A DNA stretch of 64,000 bases from Streptacidiphilus sp. 4-A2 (GTDB lineage: Bacteria > Actinomycetota > Actinomycetes > Streptomycetales > Streptomycetaceae), in contig JAAFYY010000001.1 of the NCBI GenBank assembly GCA_014284505.1, positions 7,303,845-7,367,844 of the forward strand, read 5' to 3'. The notes under the pieces were generated by a model. It was given only the letters and a program-made list of their open reading frames with translations. It made no database searches and was not told the origin of the DNA. Shown piece by piece: positions 1 through 8,596 of the stretch; positions within the stretch are counted from its first letter, which is position 1, and each line of letters opens with the position of its first letter. Made by a program: the position numbers and the translations under genes.

Positions 1-2
1 TG

Positions 3-338
3 CCCGAGTCCCAGCAGGACGCGGCCACCGCGCTCTCCGGCTCGGGACCGGCCTACTTCTACTTCCTGGTGGAGGCGATGACCGACGCCGGGATCCTGCT
101 CGGTCTGCCCCGGACGGTGGCCGCCGAGCTGATCGTGCAGGCGGCGGTCGGCGCGTCGGTGATGCTGCGGGACTCCGGCGAGCACCCGGTGAAGCTGCGC
201 GAGGCGGTCACCTCCCCGGCCGGGACCACCATCGCGGCGATCCGCGAGCTGGAGAACCACGGCGTCCGGGCGGCCCTGCTGTCGGCGCTGGAGGCGGCCC
301 GCAACCGCTCCCAGGAGCTGGCCTCGGGCGGCAGATGA
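3..338 (+). CDS. proC: Pyrroline-5-carboxylate reductase, C-terminal part
   Basis: This is the last 111 codons of ProC, which reduces 1-pyrroline-5-carboxylate to proline in the cytoplasm with NAD(P)H. The 5' part lies outside the window. The visible segment contains the family signature ALSGSGPAYFYFLVEAM and the HPVKLREAVTSPAGTT block of the helical dimerisation domain. It ends in an ordinary tail shortly after the last conserved helix. The call rests on established family motifs; nothing unusual is seen. Confidence 0.95.
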   Translation, partial: PESQQDAATALSGSGPAYFYFLVEAMTDAGILLGLPRTVAAELIVQAAVGASVMLRDSGEHPVKLREAVTSPAGTTIAAIRELENHGVRAALLSALEAARNRSQELASGGR

Positions 339-409
339 GCCGCTGAGCGGCCACGTTGCGGCCACATCGCGGTTCCGGAGCGGCCGCTGCCCGGCCCTAG
401 GGTGGGCGG

Positions 410-1072
410 ATGCGCTACGACCTGGTGATTTTTGACAACGACGGTGTGCTGGTGGACAGCGAGCCGATCTCCAACCGGCTGCTCGCTGATTATCTGACCG
501 GCCTGGGATTCCCCACCACGGTCGAGGACTCCTACCGCGACTTCATGGGCGCGGCCGCGCACACCGTGCACGACGTGATCGCGGCCCGCTACGACGGAGC
601 CACCCTGCCGGAGAACTTCGACCAGGACTTCCACGCGCGGGTCTTCGCCGCATTCCAGGAGCAGCTGATGCCGGTGCCCGGCGCGGCGGAACTGGTCAAG
701 CAGGTGCAGGACTCGGGGCTGCGCTACTGCGTGGCCTCCTCGGCGCACCACGCCTGGATCCGCACCGCGCTCACCAAGGCCGGGCTGGCCGGGTTCTTCA
801 CCGACGGCCAGCTGTTCAGCGCCCAGGACGTGGGCCGGGGCAAGCCGGCCCCGGACCTGTTCCTGCATGCCGCCGCCGTGATGGGGGTGCCGCCGGAGCG
901 CTGTGTGGTGCTGGAGGACAGCCCGCTCGGTGTGGCCGCCGCCCGGGCGGCCGGGATGGACGTCTTCGGCTACACCGCGCTCACCCCGCGCGAGCGGCTG
1001 GCGGCGGCGACCGGGCTGTACGACGACACCGCGCTGGTCCCGGGCTTGCTGGGGCTGGCCGCCGGACACTAG
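410..1072 (+). CDS. HAD-superfamily hydrolase (phosphoglucomutase/phosphatase-like)
   Basis: A 220-residue cytoplasmic HAD hydrolase of subfamily IA. Motif I is FDNDGVLVDSE (residues 8-18; Asp nucleophile and acid/base Asp). A helical cap follows, then motif II VASSAHH near residue 107, the motif III lysine in GRGKPAPDLF and motif IV VVLEDSPLGVAAA. The length is normal for the family. It probably dephosphorylates a small phosphorylated metabolite or sugar phosphate; the substrate cannot be read from the sequence. It stands alone between proC and a secreted protein gene. Confidence 0.88.
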   Translation: MRYDLVIFDNDGVLVDSEPISNRLLADYLTGLGFPTTVEDSYRDFMGAAAHTVHDVIAARYDGATLPENFDQDFHARVFAAFQEQLMPVPGAAELVKQVQDSGLRYCVASSAHHAWIRTALTKAGLAGFFTDGQLFSAQDVGRGKPAPDLFLHAAAVMGVPPERCVVLEDSPLGVAAARAAGMDVFGYTALTPRERLAAATGLYDDTALVPGLLGLAAGH

Positions 1073-1185
1073 CCGAAGTTTTTCCGGACCGGTCGCAACC
1101 CCGGGAGGTGTCGCGCGTCTGGTGGGTTGAAGGCGCCCTTCAGCTTGTCCCAGACCGTGTTTCCTCACCTCTTCGGGAGAGTCAC

Positions 1186-1521
1186 ATGTCCATGCACAGC
1201 AAGTGGAACCGCCGTCCCCGTCTCCTGGTCCTGGGCGCTGTCACCGGTGTCGTGATGGTGCTGGGCGGCGGCTTCGCCTCCCAGGCCCTGGCCAGCTCCG
1301 TCTCGGCCCCGGGCGCGTCCGGCGGCGGTTCGGTGGTCGTCAGCCCCGGGTCCGGGTCCGGGTCCGGGTCCGGGGCCGGTTCGGGGCCGGGTTCGTCCGG
1401 TGGCGGTTCGGTCGTCGTCAGCCCGGGGTCGGGCTCCGCCGGTACCGGCCCGGTGGTCAGCCCCGGTTCGGGTTCGGCCGGCACCGCCCCGGTGGTCCTC
1501 ACCCCGGGCTCGGCCCGCTAG
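1186..1521 (+). CDS. Small secreted Gly/Ser-rich repeat protein
   Basis: About 111 residues. The ATG at 1186 is preceded by a GGGAGA ribosome site and gives a basic N-terminus, a hydrophobic stretch (about residues 14-35) and an Ala-x-Ala-like cleavage site (ALAS), so it should be exported. The mature part is low complexity, built from repeated SVVVSPGSGS and PVVSPGSGSAGT units. No known domain is recognised. A wall-associated or linker-like role is possible but is inference. Confidence 0.7.
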   Translation: MSMHSKWNRRPRLLVLGAVTGVVMVLGGGFASQALASSVSAPGASGGGSVVVSPGSGSGSGSGAGSGPGSSGGGSVVVSPGSGSAGTGPVVSPGSGSAGTAPVVLTPGSAR

Positions 1522-1600
1522 TAGCCAGCAGCGGCAGCAGCAGGGGGCGGGCGGGTCACCGCGCGGACCGTCCGCCCCTCCCGCAGACGGATCGAGGCCC

Positions 1601-2227
1601 ATGCAGTACGCCATTCCCGCAGCGCCGCCCTGGTGGTCCTGGCTGCTCCGGCGCGTCTCCAGCGCCGGTGTCTACAGCGCCCGCGTCCCCAGCACTGGGG
1701 ACCGGCTGCTCGCCGTCGCCGCGCCCGGCGGCGATGAACCGCCGCCCACGCTGACCGAGCTGTACCAGGCCCGGCGGCTGGAACTGGTGCGGCTGGCGAT
1801 CTTCCTGGTCGACGACCGGCACACCGCCGAGGACGTGGTCCAGGACGCCTTCGCCGCCGTCTGCCGCAGTTACGGCACCTCGCTGGACGGGCTCCGGGAC
1901 CCCGGGGCCTATCTGCGCACCGCCGTGGTCAACGCGTCCCGCTCGGTGCTGCGCCGACGTCGTACCGTCCGGGCCTGCGCCCTGCCGCACCCGGGCCACG
2001 GGCCGTCCGCCGACGAGGGGGTGCTGCTCGCCGAGGAGCACCGGCAGGTCCTGGACGCGCTGGGGCAGCTGACCCGGCGTCAGCGCGAGGTACTGGTGCT
2101 GCGCTACTGGTCGGAGCTGACCGAGGCGCAGATCGCGCAGACGCTCGGGTTGTCCCGCGGCACGGTGAAGTCCACCGCCAGCCGCGCACTGGATGTGCTG
2201 GAGAAGAAGCTGGGGGCGGTCCGATGA
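1601..2227 (+). CDS. SigE-family ECF RNA polymerase sigma factor
   Basis: About 208 residues. After a variable N-terminus, region 2 carries LVDDRHTAEDVVQDAFAAV and region 4 carries LTRRQREVLVLRYWSELTEAQIA followed by the helix-turn-helix LGLSRGTVKSTASRAL. This is the actinobacterial SigE-type ECF pattern. The sigma factor would direct RNA polymerase to a small regulon. Its stop codon overlaps the start of the next gene by 4 bp, so the single-span membrane protein downstream is a likely regulatory partner. A start further upstream in frame is possible, but ATG 1601 fits the family length. Confidence 0.88.
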   Translation: MQYAIPAAPPWWSWLLRRVSSAGVYSARVPSTGDRLLAVAAPGGDEPPPTLTELYQARRLELVRLAIFLVDDRHTAEDVVQDAFAAVCRSYGTSLDGLRDPGAYLRTAVVNASRSVLRRRRTVRACALPHPGHGPSADEGVLLAEEHRQVLDALGQLTRRQREVLVLRYWSELTEAQIAQTLGLSRGTVKSTASRALDVLEKKLGAVR

Positions 2228-2640
2228 GGCCGAACGCCGAAGACCGCCGGACTGCGACCGAGCAGCGGCTGCGCGCCGCACTGACCGCCCGGGCCGCCCT
2301 GGTCGGCTACGCGGACCTGGGCCCGGGGACGCTCCCACAGGGGCGCTCCTGGGGAGTGCGCCGGGTGTGTACGGTCGCCTTCGCCGGGCTGGGTCTGGCG
2401 GCCGCGGTGGCGGCGGTGTGCCTGTTGCTGCTGCCGGGCGGATCGCGGGGTCCGGCGCAGTTGCCGCCCGCCGCGAGCACGGGCCCCGGCGGCTCCCGGT
2501 CGGCCGGTCCGCTGGTCCAGCCCGCCACGCCCCGGGTGGCCAGGACACCGCGGGTCAGGTCCGGCTCGGCATCGGTCCCACCCCAGTCATTGGTGCGCCC
2601 CCAGTCATTGGTGCGCTCCCAGTCATCGGTTCAGCCCTAG
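2224..2640 (+). CDS. Single-pass membrane protein coupled to the sigma factor
   Basis: A 138-residue protein whose ATG overlaps the sigma-factor stop (ATGA). It has a cytoplasmic basic N-terminus, one hydrophobic helix around residues 45-70 (VAFAGLGLAAAVAAVCLLLL) and a Pro/Ser-rich extracytoplasmic tail. The topology and coupling fit a membrane anti-sigma or sensor partner, but there is no recognisable zinc anti-sigma motif. The C-terminus ends inside a degenerate 18-bp repeat that continues past the stop codon, so the true end may differ. Confidence 0.6.
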   Translation: MRPNAEDRRTATEQRLRAALTARAALVGYADLGPGTLPQGRSWGVRRVCTVAFAGLGLAAAVAAVCLLLLPGGSRGPAQLPPAASTGPGGSRSAGPLVQPATPRVARTPRVRSGSASVPPQSLVRPQSLVRSQSSVQP

Positions 2641-2694
2641 TCATCGGTCCGACTCCAGCCATAGGCGCCAGCCCATTCGTCGGTGTGGCCCTAG
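2577..2694. repeat. Degenerate 18-bp tandem repeat
   Basis: Roughly six copies of an 18-bp unit close to CAGTCATTGGTGCGCCCC, becoming more divergent to the right. The array starts in the last codons of the membrane protein, crosses its stop codon and reaches the end of the convergent M23-like gene. In a neighbouring frame it would read as a six-residue repeat of the type PVIGxx. Confidence 0.6.
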
Positions 2695-3623
2695 TCGGGG
2701 ACGGTGAAGCGGCGGCCGCGCAGCGGTCGGCCGGGGAGTTCGGCCAGCCGGAACGGCAGCCCGGTGCCGCTGCCCGGTACCGGGCGCGAGGCCCGGGTCT
2801 CGGCGCGCAGGTGCAGCGCCGGCTCGGTGCCGTTGCCGGAGTTGCCGACCGCGGCGATCAGCGTCCCGGCGGTGAGGTGCTGCCCGCGCCGCACCCGGAT
2901 GCTGTCCTGCCGCAGCCAGGAGAGCACCACCAGTGCGCGGCCGGTGTCGATGGCGATGTGGTTGCCCTCGGGGTGACCCGCGCCGGACTCGTACGGGCCG
3001 TGGTCGGGCAGGCCGTCGACGGCGGTCACCACCACCCCGTCGCAGGGACTGAGCACCGGGTGGCCGTGGATCGCGTAGCGCTCGTTGGCGGCCGGGGCCA
3101 GGCCCAGCGCCCGGCGTCCGCGCCACTGCTCGCCCTCGCCGAGCTGGACCAGGTCGACGGCGTAGCGGTGCGAGCGCCCGCCGCCGGGCAGCAGGGACTC
3201 CTGGGCGTACCGGTTGACCGCCGGGCCGCCGCCCTCGGTGAGGGCGAACCGGCCGCCGCGCAGCGGTGAGCCGAGGACCAGCGGGTGGGCGCTGGGGGAG
3301 GGACGGACCGGCAGGCAGCGGTGGTGGGTCCAGCCGGCCAGTCCGGGGACGGCCAGGGCCAGCGCGGTCTCCGGGATGCCGGGCATGCCCCACGGCAGTC
3401 CGGGGCCGAGCAGCGGCAGCGCCCGGGCCGCGGCCAGCACCGCCGCGGCCAGCGGCAGCAGCGGCAGCAGCCGGAACCAGGGCGGCAGGGTGTGCGCGGG
3501 CGCGGTGCGCAGCACGTACCAGGCGAAGGCGGGGGTCTGCGACAGCAGCAGCACCCAGCCGGTGGCGGTGCCGGTGAGGTAGGGGATGGTCAGTTCCACG
3601 GCGGTCGCGGCGGCATAGGCCAC
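2691..3623 (-). CDS. Membrane-anchored M23/LytM-like protein, catalytic site altered
   Basis: About 310 residues from GTG 3623. The N-terminal third is hydrophobic with about three membrane segments (ELTIPYLTGTATGWVLLL, LLPLLPLAAAVLAAARAL, ALALAVPGLAGW). The C-terminal half is M23-like: SHRYAVDL gives the HxxxD zinc motif, GxVVTAVDG and GNHIAIDTG are typical strands, and GTLIAAVGNSGN precedes the last motif. There the usual HLH reads ALH, so the first histidine, thought to be catalytic, is replaced by Ala. It may be a non-enzymatic LytM-like peptidoglycan-binding or regulatory protein. It follows the upstream minus-strand gene after 17 bp. Confidence 0.7.
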   Translation of the reverse strand: MAYAAATAVELTIPYLTGTATGWVLLLSQTPAFAWYVLRTAPAHTLPPWFRLLPLLPLAAAVLAAARALPLLGPGLPWGMPGIPETALALAVPGLAGWTHHRCLPVRPSPSAHPLVLGSPLRGGRFALTEGGGPAVNRYAQESLLPGGGRSHRYAVDLVQLGEGEQWRGRRALGLAPAANERYAIHGHPVLSPCDGVVVTAVDGLPDHGPYESGAGHPEGNHIAIDTGRALVVLSWLRQDSIRVRRGQHLTAGTLIAAVGNSGNGTEPALHLRAETRASRPVPGSGTGLPFRLAELPGRPLRGRRFTVPD

Positions 3624-3640
3624 GACCGTGCGTTGCAGGG

Positions 3641-4189
3641 TCAGCGCCGCCGGGGCGGGCGAGCCGGCGGTCCGGGCGGCGCGGACGCGGGGCCGCGGGT
3701 GAGTTGCAGGGTGGGGGCGTCGGGCCGGGCCCGGAGCCGAGGTTCGGCGAGGGGGCCGGTCAGGGGAACGCCGGCCGGCTCGGGCAGGGTGCGGCCCAGG
3801 TCGTCCCTGGCCGGGGCGGGGCTGGGCACGCCGAGTGCGGCGCTGTCCCGGGCCAGCAGCGCGCCGGGCCCGGTGACCAGGGTGGTCAGCCGCCCGTGCC
3901 GGTCCGTCCCGGCCCAGACCAGTTCGGCGCCGTGGGTGAAGGCCAGCCGGTGCAGCTCCCGCTGCTGGCGGACCGAGCGCAGCGGGCCGTGACGTTCGCG
4001 CAGCGCGGCCACGGTCTCCCGCAGCCGCTCCAGCGGGACCCGGTCCAGCAGCTCCGGCGCGAACAGCGCGGGGCTCGGCGGCTGCGGGCCGAAGAGCTCG
4101 GTCAGCGCCCGGGCTGTGGGGTCCTCCGCCGGAGGGGCCTGCGGCACGATCCGGCGGAGCGGGGCCAGCAGGCGGTCGCGCGTACCCAT
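3641..4189 (-). CDS. Uncharacterised protein resembling DUF3887/LpqF N-domain
   Basis: About 182 residues from ATG 4189, chosen because codons further upstream lie in a tandem repeat. The middle (LLDRVPLERLRETVAALRERHGPLRSV, then VWAGTDRHGRLTTLVTGP) resembles the small alpha+beta domain found in DUF3887 or LpqF-type proteins. The C-terminus is Pro/Arg-rich. No signal peptide is seen. It is probably cotranscribed with the M23-like gene downstream. The function is unknown and the domain call is tentative. Confidence 0.55.
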   Translation of the reverse strand: MGTRDRLLAPLRRIVPQAPPAEDPTARALTELFGPQPPSPALFAPELLDRVPLERLRETVAALRERHGPLRSVRQQRELHRLAFTHGAELVWAGTDRHGRLTTLVTGPGALLARDSAALGVPSPAPARDDLGRTLPEPAGVPLTGPLAEPRLRARPDAPTLQLTRGPASAPPGPPARPPRRR

Positions 4190-4215
4190 GGGGTCCCTTC
4201 GGCAGTCGACGGCTG

Positions 4216-4278
4216 TGTACTGAACGGCTCTGTACTGAACGGCTGTGTGCACTGAACGGCGGACGTACTGAACGACTG
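4216..4278. repeat. Tandem 15-17 bp repeat in a divergent intergenic region
   Basis: Four imperfect copies of a unit close to TGTACTGAACGGCTG lie between the minus-strand gene starting at 4189 and the plus-strand MFS gene. They sit where promoters for both directions are expected and could be operator sites or a simple slipped-strand expansion. Confidence 0.6.
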
Positions 4279-4432
4279 TGTTCTCACGTTAGGTAACGAT
4301 CGGGGTCGCGGACGGAACCGACGTGGGGTGGCGGCTCGCGATCTTTTGCCGCGGAGTCTTCCGATGCGCCGGGGGAGTACGTACGCTCGCGCCTACCTGT
4401 TTCCAGTACTGGCGAGTAAGGGACGTGCGCTC

Positions 4433-5668
4433 ATGGCTGCTCGGACGGATGCCGGCGACCCGGGGGCGGCTCCGGAGGCGGTGACACCGCGGCTGCGGCA
4501 GGCCCGGACGGCGCTGCTGGTCAGCTATCTCGTCCAGGGCGCGGTCTTCGCACTGCTGGTGACCCGGATCCCGTCGATCCAGAAGCAGTACGGCATCAGC
4601 GACGCGCTGCTGCCGGTGTTCCTGGCAGCGGTGCCGGTGCTTGCCGGGGCCGGCTCCATATCCATGGAGTGGGTGGTCAAGCGCACCTCGCCGCGGGCGG
4701 TGCTGCGGGTGGTGCAGCCGCTGGTGTGCCTGACCCTGCTGGGGGTCGGCGCCGGGAACCGGATGGCGGAGGCCGCGGTCGCGCTGGGCGCCTTCGGGCT
4801 GATGGTCGGCGGTCTGGACGCCAGTGAGGCCATGTCGGCGGTGGCGCTCCAGCACCGCTACGGCCGCAGCATCGTGCAGGGCTTCTACGCGGCGTTCAGC
4901 CTGGGCGGGATCATCGGCGCGGTCCTGGCCTGGGCCGGTGCGCACTGGCACCTCGGCCAGCTGGTGCTGTTCGGCACCACGGCCGCGGTGGCGATCCCGA
5001 TCGTGGTGGTGGCGAGCATCTGGTACGCCGGTCCGGCGGAGCTCGGCCGCGCGGTGGAGGAGGCCGCGGCAGCGGCCGCCCGCTCGATCCCGTGGAAGCC
5101 GCTGCTGCCGCTGTGCCTGGCCATGTGCGTGGCGTACATCGCCGACTCCACGGTCTCCAACTGGAGCGCCAAGTACATGCAGGACCTGATGCACAGCTCC
5201 AGCCAGATGTACTCGGTGCCCTACGCCGCCTACATGGTGGTCGCGCTGCTGGGCCGGATGCTGGGCGACGGCCGGGTGCAGCGCTGGGGCAGCGTGCGCA
5301 CGGTGAAGCTGGGCGCGCTGGTCTGTGCGCTGGGCTTCGCGCTGGTGGCGTTCGCGCCGGAGGAGTGGACGGCGGTGCTGGCGTTCGCGGTGGTGGGCCT
5401 CGGCGTCAGCGTGGTGGTGCCGCAGGTCTTCGCGGCCGGGGGGCGGCTCTTCCCCGGTGACGCGGACGCGGCGGTGGCCCGGCTCAACATCTTCAACTAC
5501 GTGGGCTTCCTGGTGGGCTCGCCGCTGGTGGGGGCGATCGCCGGGGGCTCCGGCTACCGGGTGGCGATGCTGGTGCCGATGGTGCTGGTGCTCGGGGTGC
5601 TGACGGTGGCCAAGGCCTTCGGGGCCGGTGCGCCGCAGCCGGTGGCAGTCGATACCGTGGCGGTATGA
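4433..5668 (+). CDS. MFS transporter (YbjJ/fucose-permease-like)
   Basis: About 411 residues. ATG 4433 is chosen because AAGGGAC lies 8-10 bp upstream and the first membrane helix follows soon after; a start at 4328 would add 35 non-membrane residues. About twelve hydrophobic helices are visible. The segment LALVTRIPSIQ-like near residue 45, FLAAVPVLAGAGSISMEW and GGLDASEAMSA match MFS proteins of the YbjJ type. The substrate is unknown. The stop overlaps acuC by 4 bp, so the two are cotranslated. Confidence 0.85.
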   Translation: MAARTDAGDPGAAPEAVTPRLRQARTALLVSYLVQGAVFALLVTRIPSIQKQYGISDALLPVFLAAVPVLAGAGSISMEWVVKRTSPRAVLRVVQPLVCLTLLGVGAGNRMAEAAVALGAFGLMVGGLDASEAMSAVALQHRYGRSIVQGFYAAFSLGGIIGAVLAWAGAHWHLGQLVLFGTTAAVAIPIVVVASIWYAGPAELGRAVEEAAAAAARSIPWKPLLPLCLAMCVAYIADSTVSNWSAKYMQDLMHSSSQMYSVPYAAYMVVALLGRMLGDGRVQRWGSVRTVKLGALVCALGFALVAFAPEEWTAVLAFAVVGLGVSVVVPQVFAAGGRLFPGDADAAVARLNIFNYVGFLVGSPLVGAIAGGSGYRVAMLVPMVLVLGVLTVAKAFGAGAPQPVAVDTVAV

Positions 5669-6828
5669 CGCCGCTGCACCTGTTCTGGAACGAGGCCGAC
5701 ACCCGCTACGACTTCGGCCCCGGCCATCCGATGGACCCGGTGCGGCTGGCGCTGACCATGTCCCTGATCCGCGCGTTCGGCCTGGACCGGCTGCCCGGTG
5801 TCACCGTGACGACCGCCCCGGCCGTCGGCGACTCCACCCTGGGCCTGGTGCACGAGGCCGGCTATCTGGCGGCGGTGCGGAAGGCGGCCGAGACCGGCCT
5901 GCCGGATCCGGAGCGCGGCCTCGGTACCGAGGACAACCCGGTCTTCCCGGCGATGCACGAGGCCTCCGCGCTGATCGCCGGGCAGTCGGTGGCCGGGGCG
6001 GAGGCGGCCTGGCGCGGCGGCCGGGCGGTGAACTTCGCCGGGGGACTGCACCACGCCATGCCCGGCCGGGCGTCCGGCTTCTGCATCTACAACGACGCGG
6101 CGCTGGCGGTCGCCCGGCTGCTGGAGCTGGGCGCCGAGCGGGTCGCCTACGTCGATGTGGACGTGCACCACGGCGACGGCGTGCAGAACGTGTTCTACAA
6201 CGACCCGAGGGTGCTCACCATCTCGATGCACGAGCATCCGAGCACCCTGTTCCCGCAGACCGGCTGGCCCGAGGAGACCGGCGGGCCGGGGGCCGAGGGC
6301 AGCGCGGTGAACATCGCGCTGCCCGCCGGCACCGGCGACGCCGGCTGGCTGCGGGCCTTCCACGCGGTCGTCCCGCAACTGCTTGAAGCATTCCGGCCAC
6401 AGGTGCTGGTGAGTCAGCACGGCGCGGACACCCATCTGGACGACCCGATGGCCGACCTCGCGGTCACCGTGGACGCCCAGCGGGCGGTGGCGGTCTCCGT
6501 GGCCGAGCTCGCGGAGCAGCACGCCCAGGGCCGCTGGCTGGCGCTCGGCGGCGGCGGGTACGAGGTGGTCGGGGTGGTCCCGCGGAGCTGGACCCATCTG
6601 GTGGCGATCGCGGCGGGCCATCCGATCGACCCGCTGACGCCGACCCCGGAGGACTGGCGCGCCGAAGTGCTGCGCCGCACCCGGCGGCGTGCGCCGGACC
6701 GGATGACCGACGGGGCGCACGGGGTCTGGAAGGACTTCGACGGCGGCTACGACCCGGCGAACCGGCTCGACCAGGCGGTGCTGGCCACCCGGCGTGCGGT
6801 CTTCCCGCACCACGGGCTGATGGTCTGA
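5665..6828 (+). CDS. acuC: AcuC-type zinc deacetylase
   Basis: 387 residues of the class I histone deacetylase fold. Motifs: GPGHPMDPVRLALT near the N-terminus, GGLHHAMPGRASGFC with the catalytic His pair, VDVDVHHGDGVQ with zinc-binding Asp/His, QHGADTHLDDPM, and the closing LALGGGGYE. AcuC proteins deacetylate lysines, for example on acetyl-CoA synthetase, and act in the cytoplasm. The start overlaps the MFS stop (ATGA). Length is normal. Confidence 0.92.
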   Translation: MTPLHLFWNEADTRYDFGPGHPMDPVRLALTMSLIRAFGLDRLPGVTVTTAPAVGDSTLGLVHEAGYLAAVRKAAETGLPDPERGLGTEDNPVFPAMHEASALIAGQSVAGAEAAWRGGRAVNFAGGLHHAMPGRASGFCIYNDAALAVARLLELGAERVAYVDVDVHHGDGVQNVFYNDPRVLTISMHEHPSTLFPQTGWPEETGGPGAEGSAVNIALPAGTGDAGWLRAFHAVVPQLLEAFRPQVLVSQHGADTHLDDPMADLAVTVDAQRAVAVSVAELAEQHAQGRWLALGGGGYEVVGVVPRSWTHLVAIAAGHPIDPLTPTPEDWRAEVLRRTRRRAPDRMTDGAHGVWKDFDGGYDPANRLDQAVLATRRAVFPHHGLMV

Positions 6829-6894
6829 GGGCTGACGGGCTGACGGGCTGACGGAGTGCGGGGCGGGACCGGGTCGGGCTGCCACACTGGCGGG

Positions 6895-7747
6895 GTGATC
6901 GGAGCCGACGAGCTCGCCGCCCAGCTGACGGCCTGCCGGATCGCCGGGCCGGTGGCCACCACCCGCGAGCGGGTGCTGCGCAACTGCGCCCGCTTCGCCC
7001 ACGGCGATCCCGAACTGCTGCTCGGCCTCGATCCGGAGCGCCCCTGGCCGGTGCCCCGGCTGCTGGCGCTGCTGGCCGACAGGTGCGGAATCTCGCCAGA
7101 CCCGGCGCGGCGGCACGGCCCGCTGACGCTGGATTCCGGAGCTGACGGTCCGTGCGCTGGACTCCTTCGCCGCGCTGCTGGGCGAGACCGCCGCCGCCCG
7201 GGGCAGCGTGCTGCTGGGAACGGGCCACCCCGGCCCGCTGCTCGGCTTCTACGCGGCGCTGGCGCGCGGGCTGCGCCGGGCGGGCTGTGCGGTCCCCACT
7301 CCGGCCCGGGGGCGCGTATTTGCGACACATGCGCCGGAAGGCGCACGCCGGTGTGTGCTCGACTATGTGCAGCGGGTGGCAGTGGTGCGGGTGTATGAAG
7401 AGGCACTCCCGAACGGAGCTCCCGGCTCCGTCCCGGACGGGCCGCGAACGCCTGCCGGACCGGTCCACACCCACTCGCCGCAGCCGGTGCGGATCGCTCT
7501 GGCCGCCCTCGCCCAGGACCGCCACAGCCGTCCTGACCTGGTCGTCGGCGACCACGGCTGGATCACCGGCGCCGCCCGTCTGGGAGTACCGGCGGTCGGT
7601 CCGGCCGACGCCGACGACCCGGCGGTGTTCGTCGCCGAGGCCGAGGGCGGGGTGTCGGTGGCCGTCCCGCTCGACGACGGTGTGCGACCGGAGTGCTACG
7701 GATTGCTTACCGCCTACGTACTGCAACAGGCCGGTATGTCTCAGTAG
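6895..7747 (+). CDS. Conserved actinobacterial phosphatase-like protein, frame broken
   Basis: One conserved protein in two frames. The first part begins at GTG 6895 (IGADELAAQLTACRIAG) and runs to about 7130. The second part (ELTVRALDSFAALLGE ... TAYVLQQAGMSQ) reads in the +1 frame to the stop at 7747. Removing one T at GGATTCCGG (about 7131) restores DPELTV and a continuous protein of about 283 residues. Streptomyces homologues are usually labelled phosphatase, but I see no decisive catalytic motif. DLVVGDHGWITGAARLGVPAVG is the best conserved block. The break is probably a sequencing error. Confidence 0.6.
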
Positions 7748-7872
7748 TGATTGGCCACTTCTCCCCCTTCCCACTGGTATCACCCATAACTACCCTGGGG
7801 ATACGCGTGTGTTGGCTGGAGTCGCCGGAGGGGAAGCCGGTGCCCGTCACACGGATAAGGGTCGGTGTTGTC

Positions 7873-8082
7873 ATGGCGTCTGGCGAGCGGCCTCTGAACG
7901 AGGTCAACTTCCTCACCGTGGCGGAAGTCGCCTCGGTGATGCGAGTGTCGAAGATGACCGTGTACCGCCTGGTACACAGCAGCGAGTTGCCCGCGATCCG
8001 CGTGGGCCGCTCCTTCCGGGTACCGGAGCAGGCGGTGCACGACTACCTCCGTGAGTCCTACGTGGGGCGGGAGACCGCGTAG
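7873..8082 (+). CDS. Small helix-turn-helix (excisionase-family) DNA-binding protein
   Basis: 69 residues from ATG 7873. LTVAEVASVMRVSKMTVYRLVHSSELPAIRVGRSFRVPEQAV is the MerR/excisionase-type winged helix-turn-helix seen in BldC-like proteins, with the wing GRSFRVPE. It has no effector domain, so it probably acts as a small nucleoid-like or cofactor-type regulator. A GC hairpin follows the stop. This gene and the bS22 gene after it are adjacent in other streptomycetes as far as I recall. Confidence 0.82.
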   Translation: MASGERPLNEVNFLTVAEVASVMRVSKMTVYRLVHSSELPAIRVGRSFRVPEQAVHDYLRESYVGRETA

Positions 8083-8151
8083 GTCCGATCAGCAGCGCCC
8101 CGGAGTCCCGGAGCGGCAACGGGAGCACAGTGCCTGACGGCCCGGTCGGAG

Positions 8152-8169
8152 CCGCCCCGGAAGGGGCGG
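8152..8169 (+). terminator. GC hairpin after the small HTH gene
   Basis: A perfect 7-bp stem (CCGCCCC/GGGGCGG) with a GGAA loop, 70 bp after the HTH stop. There is no U-tract, so it is a probable rather than certain terminator. Confidence 0.5.
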
Positions 8170-8302
8170 AATTCCGGCCGGGTCGCGCGTTTGGGGTCGG
8201 ATTACAACCTGGGGCCAGGTTTCGGTACGCTAGTGGCTTACGTCAATCGTTTGGACTCTGACTCCCGCTCCTGCGGGTTTGTCCAGTGAGTGAGGGTTGT
8301 CA

Positions 8303-8401
8303 GTGGGTTCCGTCATCAAGAAGCGCCGCAAGCGTATGGCCAAGAAGAAGCACCGCAAGCTGCTGAAGCGCACGCGCGTCCAGCGCCGCAACAAGAAGTA
8401 G
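8303..8401 (+). CDS. 32-residue basic ribosomal protein (bS22/AURKAIP1 type)
   Basis: GTG 8303 opens a 32-residue protein, MGSVIKKRRKRMAKKKHRK..., ending TRVQRRNKK. More than half the residues are Lys or Arg. This is the actinobacterial AURKAIP1/COX24-domain protein known in mycobacteria as bS22, which sits in the 30S subunit near the decoding centre. It is easily missed because of its length. A strong terminator follows immediately, so it is a monocistronic gene. Confidence 0.9.
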   Translation: MGSVIKKRRKRMAKKKHRKLLKRTRVQRRNKK

Positions 8402-8436
8402 CACTTCAGGGCCGCCACGCGTGGCCACAAGGTGTG

Positions 8437-8481
8437 CCGCCGCCCGCTCCGACGCTAGTGTCGGGGCGGGCGGCGGTGTTT
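8437..8481 (+). terminator. Rho-independent terminator of the bS22 gene
   Basis: A 17-bp GC-rich stem (CCGCCGCCCGCTCCGAC pairing with the downstream arm, one G-T wobble), a 6-base loop and a trailing TGTTTT. It lies 36 bp after the bS22 stop. Confidence 0.88.
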
Positions 8482-8596
8482 TGCGTGGCGCGGTTCCGCG
8501 CCCGGCGCGGCCCGCGCGGCGTCCTGCGGCAGTTCTGGAAAGCGTGCGCACAGCGGCCGGGGGCCGGTGCGGCAGAGGCGGGAAGGGGACGGTCCG

